Positions 34,681 through 45,200 of a DNA stretch of 60,000 nt are shown in pieces. The DNA comes from Mesostigma viride. Taxonomy: Eukaryota > Streptophyta > Mesostigmatophyceae > Mesostigmatales > Mesostigmataceae. A program made the translations under genes and the position numbers. The notes below the pieces were generated by a model. It saw nothing but the letters and a program-made list of their open reading frames with translations, was not told the DNA's origin and ran no database searches. How positions within the stretch are numbered: position 1 is the first letter of the stretch; every line of letters starts with the position of its first letter. Location: the NCBI GenBank assembly GCA_009746045.1, contig RPFO01000164.1:3669740-3729739 (forward strand), written 5' to 3'.

Positions 34681-34866
34681 CCTTCCAAACAACGTTTGCA
34701 CTTAGATAGTTAGACGAATTATGCCCGACGAAGCTGGAACTTAACAGCCACAATGAATTACGGTTGTTCAGACCTTGTACAACGCCTCAGGGCATTTGGA
34801 GCCCTGAATGGTAACAAATGCTAACAAGGTAGTGTTGCTATCAATAATGATTTTAAAAATTAATAT

Positions 34867-35060
34867 GATGTCATTAATTAATTAATTAATTAGTTATCAA
34901 CATCACTCCGTTGGGAGTAAATGTAGCACATATCCCTGAGAAGGGGCATATGGCTTTTAATACATTCTATGCTACTTCATGCAAGGGTGGGAATGTAAGC
35001 TACCCCTGCTCTAGGTGCACCAGGGCACCTGCACCACCATGTCATATTACAACCAAAACT
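34867..35060 (-). repeat. LINE 3'-end fragment, inverted
   Basis: (TTAA)n then CTCCGTTGGGAGTAAATGTA and CATATCCCTGAGAAGGGG, matching 7935-8150. It interrupts the older duplication (34700-36460 versus 38770-40480). Confidence 0.55.
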
Positions 35061-35321
35061 GGTCGTCATCATGCAAGCATCTGAAGCATGGTCGCAAAAC
35101 TTCGTGTGCAAAATCTCATGTCATAAGGAGCCCAACATTATGACAATTGCCAGGCTTTGTAAAGATTTTTGATTTAACGATGACTACAGCACAAACAGTG
35201 AGCGAAACCCTGGTGCATGTGAATGCCTGAGTGGCGACTGTTCCTAACAGAATGCAAGATGTAAGGTAGACATTGCGAGTATGCCACAAATGTGTGATGT
35301 GCAGTGCACATGCATGTGAGC

Positions 35322-35378
35322 TACCATGGTCCGGATTCTCCCGATTTCTGGCCTGCGCTGGTTGTCTCCTTGATGTAT
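35322..35378 (+). repeat. ~57-bp dispersed unit as a clean insertion
   Basis: GAGCTACCATGGTCCGGATT ... TGTCTCCTTGAT is present here and absent at the matching site near 39310 in the duplicated copy. It equals the right end of the repeat at 10885-11166. Confidence 0.8.
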
Positions 35379-36466
35379 ACCCCATGACACCATACTTCTA
35401 AACTACTTAAGAACCTTGGCACATTGCAAAATGGGAAAGAAAGCTGAACAATACATGCAACATCACTCACTAACACAGCCATGTGATTGCTACCAACACG
35501 TACCATGTACATCCTGTGTGAAATTATTGGCAACGACACGCCAAGCAAACGCCAAGGTATAGTATAACTGCGACAGGCTGGCACATGTCACCTGGCATCC
35601 ACGTATGCTCACCCCAAGGCATTGGCATATCCCCATGTCTATATCCGTTGCCCTTTGTGCGTACCGAGTCACCCATGCAGTCACCCACCCATGCATCCAC
35701 CTGGCCCACCCACACAAGTACTCATACACTTGCGCACCTGAGTACCCAGCCACCCACTGGTCCACCCACCCGGTGACCCAGCCAGCCAGCCACGCACCTA
35801 CTAAACCAACCTATCTAACCACTCGTGCACCCAGGCACCCAGCCACATACCCACCCACTGGGACATCCACCCACCCAGCTAGCCACATATGCAATCTACC
35901 CACCTAGGCAATAAGGAGGCATTCACCCATCCTTTTATCCAGGCACCCATTACTAAAACCACGCAGCCACCTAACCACCCAGCCAGCTGGCCCCATGTGT
36001 GCCCACCAGGCCGCCCACCCCTGACCCACCCACGCCCCTTCCCACTCGACCACTCTTTCCCCCCATACCCTTATACCCACCGACCTGCACCCACTCACCC
36101 TCACACATCCACATCCTCTCAGCCAGTCACCCACCCATCTCACCCCTAACATGCACAGCCCTCCACCCGCGCTAGGTGAGTCGATCCCAACTACAAAACC
36201 ACCCACCCACCCATATCCGTGCACCCACCCACCCATCTACCTTCCCCATCGCTCACCCCACCCACTTCTAATCACAGCTACACATCCACCCGCCACAAAC
36301 CAACGGTGCAAATCCTCCAGCCCATGCAACAGTTTCACTCAGGCATCCAACAATGCACCCACCTAGGAGTTCCCAAACCCCGTCGATCCCCCAGCCACCT
36401 GGCGATTCACTTATAAGCAACCACCCTTGCACCCATCCACCCACCATAACCACCCACCCACCCGCC

Positions 36467-36643
36467 CTCCCTCCCTCCCTCCCTCCCTCCCTCCCTCCCT
36501 CCCCTCCCTCCCTCCCTCCCTCCTCCCTCCCTCCTCCCTCCCTCCCTCCCTCCCTCCCTCCTCCCTCCTCCCTCCCTCCCTCCCCCCTCCCTCCCTCCCT
36601 CCCTCCCCCTCCCTCCCTCCCTCCCTCCCTCCCTCCCTCCCTC
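36467..36643. repeat. (CCCT)n microsatellite
   Basis: About 177 bp of CCCT with CCT interruptions, complementary to the GGGA tract 2.1 kb upstream. Confidence 0.95.
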
Positions 36644-36662
36644 CCGCCACCCCACCCACCCA

Positions 36663-37925
36663 CCCTCTCCAACTGCATGTGGACTGCCTCTCCCAGCGAC
36701 TCGGCCAGCCGTTTGAGTGTGTTTGGGACCATATGCTGATGCCCATGGATATTACGCGCGCCATCAACCAGGCAACACCAGTGACACTTGAGCTCCTTGT
36801 TATCCTTCTCATCGGATGTACTGACGACACCCTGCACAATTACAGCTCACAAGGCAACTAACATGCTGGAGGAACGCATCCGCCGCAGTGGACGTCAGTA
36901 ACGGATGTTGCAATGTTGCTGGAGGGAGGTCAATCGACCGCACCCGTACATACAAGGGGCAATTATTGATGCGTCATACCCAAAACAGGAAGAAAATGTG
37001 GCACAACTAACCTTGCCATCAACATGGATGGACGGAGTTGGAGACCAACTGCAGCGCGGCATTCGCAAGGGCACAGGCTGTGTTGTTCAGCAGGTCCACC
37101 GCTGGACTGCCCGATGCCGAGTCCAGGTTCTTCCTTACACAAACTCTCCACAAGCGTGATTGTCGCGTCCTTGGCTGCCAACTGCGGAAAGGAGGCCAGT
37201 GCTCGCTTCAGCAGGAACTCGGCAATTGCAATCACGGTGGGCCCTGGCACGATTTGCAGGCCTACACATGCTTGCCCCGCATGTGCCTCCCCCACGTGTG
37301 CATCCACCGCAGTTGACGTGCTCGCTCGCAGCTCCCACTACCGCTGGCTTCGTTGCCATGTTCCTCCACCCGTTGCCTCTTGCATCTTAGCTGTTCCTCG
37401 CGCTTCTCCGCAGCCTCTCTTTCCCTCTCTTCCTCTCTCTTTTCTGCTGCCGTTCATGCCTTGCTCCAGATATAGATGTGGCTGCTTAGGCGTTCAATCT
37501 GCATCACAGAATTGGACGATATGCACGTCAAAGGAAAGCCAACCAAGCAGCAACATTACCAACAATGTAGCGGGAGGGTCAGTGCAGAGGCCAGCAACAT
37601 AACTGCCTTAGTCTTGTACTCCTACCATACACATTAGGGAAGACTGCTGGCATGGCAGCCTGCATCACAGCAATGAATTGCCGCCAACTAAAATAAGAGA
37701 GTGACTCACCGCTACTCTTCCCTGAAGCCGACTGGTCACACCTCCATTGTGGCGTTGTTTTACCACTTTAACGCTCTTCCACAGCGTGCGATTTTGTTGA
37801 TGCCATTTTCTCAATTCCTGTAGCATATATTTTGCCCCCGCCGCACGCTTCCATGGGTTGCCATGTACATCATACTTTGCTGATGCTGCAGAGAAGTCAA
37901 GCGGTTCTTTGCATTCCCTCACCTG
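36663..37925 (-). pseudogene. Coding remnants of an unidentified multi-exon gene
   Basis: Three minus-strand blocks look like exons. Block 1 (37925-37718) encodes ECKEPLDFSAASAKYD, GNPWKRAAGAKYMLQELRKW and RTLWKSVKVVKQRHNGG. Block 2 (about 37440-37020) is a Glu/Arg-rich coiled coil followed, after one frame change near 37320, by VIAIAEFLLKRALASFPQLA and DATITLVESLCKEEPG. Block 3 (36837-36663) has KELKCHWCCLVDGARNIHGH, a possible C-x2-C zinc pair with later His. No catalytic motif is visible. It could be a decayed transposase accessory gene or a host gene captured by the element. Confidence 0.4.
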
Positions 37926-37976
37926 TATTCAACGGCAACGCCAAAACGGAATGCCAACGAATGCGGAGCGGGGGAA

Positions 37977-38560
37977 CAAGGCATAAAGCAACGCATGGTG
38001 AACCGGCAGATGCTGAGGCAGACACGACAATGCACTGGGTGCATGGCAACCATGTGAACACTGATGGTAGCACTCACATGCCTAACAAGCATTTTCTTTG
38101 TTTCCCCTGGGTTAGAGTGTAAGGCCTATGCCAACCAAGGTAAACAACAAAACAACACATCCTAAACTGCCCTAACTGACATGGGCAACAAACATGGCCA
38201 ATGGAGGACAAGGAACCAAGTAGGATCATCCAACAGGATCATGGTATTATGGCAGCTTGCATGCAGTAAATTACATCAAGCATGGTTGGCTCAGCACATT
38301 GAAGTATTGTCACATCATTAGAACAAGGGAAAGTCAGAAATCAACGCATGGTGAACCGGCAGATGATGAGGCAGACACGACAATGCACTTGGTGCATGGC
38401 AACTATGTGAACACTGATGGTAGCATTCACATGCCTAACAAGCATTTTCTCTGTTTCCCCTGGGTTAGAGTGTAAGGCCTATGCCAACCCAGCTAAACAA
38501 CAAAACAACACATCCTAAACTGCGCTAACTGACATGGGCAACAAACATGGCCAATGGACA
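37977..38560. repeat. Direct duplication of ~215 bp
   Basis: About 37983-38200 is repeated at about 38341-38560: ACGCATGGTGAACCGGCAGA, GCATGGCAAC.ATGTGAACAC and GTGTAAGGCCTATGCCAACC occur in both, in the same orientation with 358-bp spacing. Confidence 0.85.
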
Positions 38561-38769
38561 CAACACCTTGAAATGGCCTTTTTTTTACATAAATTATGGC
38601 CCATGGCAAGTTTATTGTCCGATTGACCTAGGATTGGATCCCACCACTCCCCGGGATGTGTCTGGCTAGTGGTGGAGTAGTTGAGTCAAAATGTTAAGTT
38701 TACATGGTACTCCCTGCTTAAGTTAACTCCAGATCCAAGGCCAAAACTGGCCACCTAAACCACTTGCAC

Positions 38770-40480
38770 TTGCATAGAAACAATAGTTGATCTCAGATTA
38801 TGCTGTAACTTTGCAGTGGTGATGAATAATAGTTGTTCTGACCTTGTACAAAGTTCTACGCCATTTGGAGCCCTAGTTGGTGACAAATGCTAGCAAAATT
38901 TTGCTAGCATTTGTCATTAATGGCCATTTAAAATCAATATTTAACCCAAATAATGTCAGAATGCCACCAAAACTTATTGCCATCATGCCAGCACCTGAAG
39001 CAAGGTCTCAACAAGTCATGAGCAGAAATTCAGATCATGCAGAGCCCAAAATGGTGACATTTGCCAGCAATTGTCACCATTTTTTGCTTTTTTACCCACA
39101 ATTTTAACAACATTACCCACCAAAACATTCTCCAAGCTGGGGCGCATCATTTAAATCTTTGCAGGCAACTCAAGAATGACTAGTACAAACAGTGTGCAAA
39201 ACCTTGGTGCATGTGAATGCCTGAGTGGTGACCATTGCTAGCAGAATCCATCATGTAAGGTAGGCATTGCCAGTATGCCACAAAGCTGTGATGTGCAGTG
39301 CATGTCCATATGTATACCCCATGACACCGTGCCTCTAAACTACTTGGCACATTGCAAAATGGGAAGGAAAGGTGAATAATACATGCCACATCACTAACAC
39401 AGCCATTTGAATGCTACCAACACGCACCATGCATGATATACACTGCGTGTACAGTAATACATGTCGAGAATATGCCGAGCGAGCATATCAAGGTGCAGTG
39501 ACCCCAACGCTGGCACATGTCACCTGGCATCCACGTATGCTCACATGATATGGCATTGGCATATCCCATGTCTCCATCTCTTGCACTTTGTGCGCACCAA
39601 GCCACCCATGCAGTCGCCCACCCATGCAGCCACCTGGCCACCCACCCACACAACTGCTCACACACTCGCGCGCCCGTGCACCCAGACAGCCACCTGTCCT
39701 CCCACCCAGTGACCCACCCACCAAGCCAGCCGCGCACGTGCTTACCCAACTTATACAACCATGCGTGCACCTAGGCACCCAACCACCTACCAACCCACTT
39801 GGACATCCACCCACCCACCAAGGCACCTGCGCAACCCACACACCAACTAGGTAATAAGCAGGCATTCCCCCATCCAATGAGCCAACCACCCAACCACCCA
39901 ACCACCTAAACACCCAGCCAGCTGGCCCCATATGCACCCGTCCGGCCACCCACAGTTGACCCACCCACGCACCTACCCACTCAACCATTCACTGCCCCCA
40001 CACCCTTATACCCACTGACCCACCCACTGACCCACCCACACATGCATTTTCTCAGCCAGCACCCCGGCACCTACCTCACCCCAAACCTGCACAGCCCTTC
40101 ACCCGTGATAGGTGAGTCGGTCCCAACCATAAACCCATCCACGCATCCATATCTGTGCGCCCACCCGTCCATCTACCCGTCCCTTCGCCCACCCACCCAC
40201 ATCTAGTCATCTACACATCCACCAGCCACCAGCCACCAATGGCCCACCCACCAACCCACACACACACATACATCCCTAACCAACCAACCACCAACACACC
40301 ACCCTCAAAAACGTGCAGTTGTTTCACTCATGCATCCAACAACCCACCCACTTCAAAGTCCCCAAAGCCTATCATCACCCAGCCACCTGGGCATCTGCCA
40401 ATAACCGACCGCCCTTGCACTCATCCACCCACCATGACCAGCCAGCCAGCCACCCACCCTCTCCAACTGCCTGTGCTCCC
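38770..40480. repeat. Old segmental duplication, copy 2
   Basis: Partner of 34700-36466. From 39600 it is a degenerate CCCA/CCAC tract reaching about 40760, whose Pro/Thr/His and Gly/Trp/Val frames are not genes. Confidence 0.75.
38881..38916. repeat. 36-bp perfect palindrome
   Basis: TGACAAATGCTAGCAAAA is followed directly by its exact inverse. The aligned site in duplication copy 1 (about 34810) lacks the second arm. Confidence 0.9.
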
Positions 40481-40760
40481 ACCTACGCAGCCAGCCATTT
40501 ACCAAAGCATCCACCTATCAGCCACCCACCTGCCATTGAACCCACCCACGCCTAGGCATCCCTTGAAGCATCTATAGCCCAAGCCTCCCACCCAAGGCTC
40601 TCTGGGCAATCAAACAACCAAACAACCAATCACCCAGCTATACAACCACCTAACCACCTAACCACTCAACAACACAATCACCGAACCACCTAACTACCCA
40701 ACACCCAAACCAGCCAGGCATGTGCCCGCCTCGCATGCCCTCACCATTGCAACACCCCAT

Positions 40761-41689
40761 ACACGCCCCGCTCACCTAGCCAGCCACACACCCAGCCAGT
40801 CTCCTGCTCAACTCACGCATGAAGGCAATATCAGCCATGCATGGCCTCACCTTGCATCACTTGCATTGCCTGGTTAATTTGCATGAGACAGCTTCCATCT
40901 CATTGTCAGCAACTGAAAAGGCTCTTTCTTCACAGTTATGAATAAGCTACAACGTTGGAAACGTTCTCCCATCCCTCTTTAAAACAGTCTTTAAATCAGA
41001 AAGACAAGGGCAAATCTCTGGACAAGGTGGCAATAACCACTGCACCATGCTCTTGAGAAAGTCTTAACAACCCAGCTTTCTACCCTTTTAGAAGCTGCCT
41101 TGCGTTAGCAACGATTCTGGGCCCTCTGGCTCGCTCACCTGGCTTAATCTGCGCTTCTTTATGGCTGCCGGGATATGCGAAGCTTGGGCCGAGGGTGTCG
41201 TGGCGAGGTCGTCTGCCCGACTCATCACTTCTCGAAACCGCACTGCCGACTAATAAAAACGATGCCCCCCTTTGCCTTTTGTATCTGGCGTCAAAAGAAC
41301 AATGAACTCGCTTGGAAACACTGTCGCAAAGAGCTTCCTACAGGCATTATAAGCAATTTTCGCAGCTTTTACCGCACTTACTGCACATCCGGAAGACCAT
41401 TAGCGGCCTTCGCGCGGAATCTTGGGCACGCCATATCTTCTGCTGGCTCATTGCCGCAGGCTGGCAGTATAGGAAGGTCGGGCATAGCCTAAAGAGCTGA
41501 TTATCTGACGACAAAGATATGCATTGCATGAAGCAAGAAACAGACGGATTTCGCACCCCCATATTTATTCACGTCAATGCCGGACAATTAAAAGCGAAAC
41601 TCAAAAAACGAAAACACTAACGTTTTCGGGAATATTATAACGAACAAGCTGAGCTGCCAGCTATGTCGCGGTTTACGATCCAGTTAACG
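40761..41689. other. Element interior near the right end
   Basis: No gene is firmly supported. A plus-strand frame at 41312-41500 (62 codons, with HYKQFSQLLPHLLHIRK and ARHIFCWLIAAGWQ) looks weakly protein-like and is preserved in the duplicate contig. Confidence 0.3.
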
Positions 41690-41985
41690 ATAACGGCTCC
41701 GTAACCACCCCAGTGCCTAATATTGGGGCAGCTATGGCGCCGTAACCACTACCTGACCCGTCCCGTATACCCCAACGTAACCTGAACCGAAGCCGTTCAC
41801 GCCCCCGTAAACATGACCGGCCCAGTTACTGGGCCGTACCGAATCTCGGGGCCAATATTCCGAATGGTACCGTAACCGGTCCGGTAACCCAAACCGCCAA
41901 CGAATACGGACCCGTAACCTGGCCCGTCGAAGTTACCGGGCAGGTTACGGGGGCGTCGAAGTTACCGGACAGGTTACGGGGGCTT
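41690..41985. repeat. Right subterminal GTAACC / GTTACGG repeats
   Basis: At least 15 copies of CCGTAACC, GGTTACGG or CCGGTAAC in both orientations next to the right terminus; partner of 28262-28765. Confidence 0.85.
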
Positions 41986-42005
41986 CAAATTAACTCCTAG
42001 TGCTC

Positions 42006-42117
42006 GTGTGCAAGCCTCAAGTGTTGAGCGCTGTAAACATTATCCGATTTAACAAAGCTCCGTTTCCAACCATATCACACATTGCTGCATTGCAACCATA
42101 TCCTTCACATTGCGTGT
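42006..42117 (+). repeat. 5' LTR right part, first contig
   Basis: After the CACTA-like terminus and GCTC, the sequence GTGTGCAAGCCTCAAG... is LTR identical to 51301-51412 and 58645-58756, then breaks off at the gap. Confidence 0.9.
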
Positions 42118-42241
42118 NNNNNNNNNNNNNNNNNNNNNNNNNNNNNNNNNNNNNNNNNNNNNNNNNNNNNNNNNNNNNNNNNNNNNNNNNNNNNNNNNNN
42201 NNNNNNNNNNNNNNNNNNNNNNNNNNNNNNNNNNNNNNNNN
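42118..42241. other. Assembly gap (124 N)
   Basis: Unknown bases. The sequence before the gap is LTR; the sequence after it is CACTA-like element interior equivalent to about 32889, so the two sides are not contiguous biologically. Confidence 1.
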
Positions 42242-45200
42242 AATCGGGCGTGTCTTCACCGCGTCGGCAGTCCCTATTCGGAAATCCCGGATCATATACT
42301 CCACACTATACTCTGGGAGTACATAGTGTGCCACCCTATGTACTCTTGGAGTACATAGTGTGGCAGTACATAGTCACTCCTTCCTATGTAATACGGGCGT
42401 GTCTCACCGCGTCGGCAGGTCCCCTATTCGAAATCGGAAATCCCGGATCATATGTACTCCACATATTACTCCAAGAGTACATAGTGTGCCACCCTATGTA
42501 CTCTTGGAGTACATAGGGTGGAGTACATAGTCACTCTTCCTATGTAATACCGGTTGTAATCATGCGTAATCATGCGTAATCATCGTAATCATGCCGTAAT
42601 CATGCGTAATCATCAGAGTAATCATCAGATAATCATTCAGAGTAATCATCGTCCAGACAAGCTGCACTGCCCTAAGACCCTAACTTACACAAGATGGCAT
42701 GGTCGTCGCCGGGCAGCTCGACAAGTTCAGGCAGCACGAAATAAGACAGGCAAGCCGACGCTGGCGCTCATCCCAATGAGGCCATTCATCCGAAGCAGCC
42801 TCCATAACCTGGCCGCTCTTAGGGTGGCGAATCGGGCGTCGTTGTCGTTGCGGAGCTTCAGCACGCTTGTCACAGCGGCGTCATTGTAGGCGAGAAGGTA
42901 TCGATGTCTGCCAGGCTCAAACGCTGGCCTGGCATGTAGAATGAGGAAGAAATGGCGTCCGGCAAGGAGGTTTCAGCAGCTATCGGAGTTGCTTCCGAAG
43001 TTGCTTCCGAAGTCTTGGATCGCTTGTTAGCGGCTTGGCGACGACAATGTCGTGGGCGATTTTGTTTTGCAGCAATCTGGGCATCAATAGAATGGCGGCA
43101 AGAGCTGAAGACGATGCGGGACCTCCATAGCTACGTTTAATAGCACCTAGACGAGGGCAGGGGGCGCAGGCACACTGATCACGTGCGTGGTGCCGCCATA
43201 ATGTGCAGAAAATAGCGAGATCTGCTGGGCAGGCCGCTGGCGATAACTTAAGAAACCCTGGGCGATGGCTGCCAAAATTAGATCGGCGTGTTCGTCATCA
43301 AAAGGCGAGTCTATTGCAATTTACCCGACCAATTTCATCATGGATGGAGGGAGGGAGGAGGAGGGAGGAGGGAGGAGGAGAAGGAGGAGGAGGAGGGAGG
43401 GAGGGAGGGAGGAGGGAGGGAGGGAGGGAGGGGGAGGAGGAGGGAGGGAGGGAGGAGGAGGGAGGGAGGGAGGGAGGGAGGAGGAGGGAGGGAGGAGGGA
43501 GGGAGGGAGGGAGGAGAGGAGGGAGGAGGGAGGGAGGGAGGGAGGGAGGGAGGAGGGAGGGAGGGAGGGAGGGAGGGAGGGAGGGAGGGAGGGAGGGAGG
43601 AGGGAGGAGGAGGGAGGGATGGATGGAGGGATGGATGGATGGATGTTCTTAATTAATTAATTAATTAATTAATTAATTAATTAATGGTCAAATTAAAGGC
43701 AATCATGGTACATGAAGCGAGACAAATCATGCCTGGACGCATGGCGATGTAAGAGCCCCCCCTCCCCCACGCCAGGAGGAAGGGGTGCGTGACTGAGTAG
43801 AGTAGTTAGGATTTTGTAGAGAGACAACTTTGTATATTATCAAGGAGACAACTTTGTATATAAGATTAGAGTGAGATCAGCTAGTCTTCGCGGCTTAGTT
43901 CTAATGCACCCACCCCCATCAGTCCATGGAATACGTGCTCCTGCTCCAGATCCTTAATTAAGGCCAAAATGAGTCCCTTCCAAACAACGTTTGCACTTAG
44001 ATAGTTAGACGAATTATGCCCGACGAAGCTGGAACTTAACAGCCACAATGAATTACGGTTGTTCAGACCTTGTACAACGCCTCAGGGCATTTGGAGCCCT
44101 GAATGGTAACAAATGCTAACAAGGTAGTGTTGCTATCAATAATGATTTTAAAAATTAATATGATGTCATTAATTAATTAATTAGTTATCAACATCACTCC
44201 GTTGGGAGTAAATGTAGCACATATCCCTGAGAAGGGGCATATGGCTTTTAATACATTCTATGCTACTTCATGCAAGGGTGGGAATGTAAGCTACCCCTGC
44301 TCTAGGTGCACCAGGGCACCTGCACCACCATGTCATATTACAACCAAAACTGGTCGTCATCATGCAAGCATCTGAAGCATGGTCGCAAAACTTCGTGTGC
44401 AAAATCTCATGTCATAAGGAGCCCAACATTATGACAATTGCCAGGCTTTGTAAAGATTTTTGATTTAACGATGACTACAGCACAAACAGTGAGCGAAACC
44501 CTGGTGCATGTGAATGCCTGAGTGGCGACTGTTCCTAACAGAATGCAAGATGTAAGGTAGACATTGCGAGTATGCCACAAATGTGTGATGTGCAGTGCAC
44601 ATGCATGTGAGCTACCATGGTCCGGATTCTCCCGATTTCTGGCCTGCGCTGGTTGTCTCCTTGATGTATACCCCATGACACCATACTTCTAAACTACTTA
44701 AGAACCTTGGCACATTGCAAAATGGGAAAGAAAGCTGAACAATACATGCAACATCACTCACTAACACAGCCATGTGATTGCTACCAACACGTACCATGTA
44801 CATCCTGTGTGAAATTATTGGCAACGACACGCCAAGCAAACGCCAAGGTATAGTATAACTGCGACAGGCTGGCACATGTCACCTGGCATCCACGTATGCT
44901 CACCCCAAGGCATTGGCATATCCCCATGTCTATATCCGTTGCCCTTTGTGCGTACCGAGTCACCCATGCAGTCACCCACCCATGCATCCACCTGGCCCAC
45001 CCACACAAGTACTCATACACTTGCGCACCTGAGTACCCAGCCACCCACTGGTCCACCCACCCGGTGACCCAGCCAGCCAGCCACGCACCTACTAAACCAA
45101 CCTATCTAACCACTCGTGCACCCAGGCACCCAGCCACATACCCACCCACTGGGACATCCACCCACCCAGCTAGCCACATATGCAATCTACCCACCTAGGC

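Larger units (their letters stand above)
34700..36466. repeat. Old segmental duplication, copy 1
   Basis: Related to 38770-40480 at a spacing of about 4.0 kb, with roughly 80-85 percent visible identity: CATTTGGAGCCCT, AATGCCTGAGTGG, ATGTATACCCCATGACACC and CACATGTCACCTGGCATCC occur in the same order. Copy 1 carries two later insertions (34867-35060 and 35322-35378). From 35662 both copies continue into degenerate CCCA/CCAC-rich tracts. Confidence 0.75.
28245..42001. mobile_element. CACTA-like (EnSpm) element, probably non-autonomous
   Basis: The ends are inverted: CACTAGGAGTTAATTT at the left (28244-28259) and its complement at the right (to 42001, and again to 51296). The C of CACTA is shared with the flank. 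Depending on that base, the target duplication is CT with CACTA termini, or GCTC (28241-28244; 42002-42005) with ACTAGG termini; the intact site is seen in the 3' LTR. Both ends carry dense GTTACCGG / CCGGTAAC subterminal repeats, as CACTA transposases need. Inside are satellites, a hAT insertion, one 154-codon ORF, scattered coding remnants and LINE tails, but no recognisable transposase. Length is about 13.76 kb if the second copy of 32889-42117 is an assembly duplicate. Confidence 0.8.

Noticed and set aside
35585-40577. Thr/His/Pro-rich ORFs and their Trp/Gly/Val antisense ORFs
   Set aside because: Degenerate CCCA/CCAC tracts produce them; no coding periodicity beyond the repeat.
42000-42516. 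ORFs spanning the gap with X residues
   Set aside because: They read through unknown bases.
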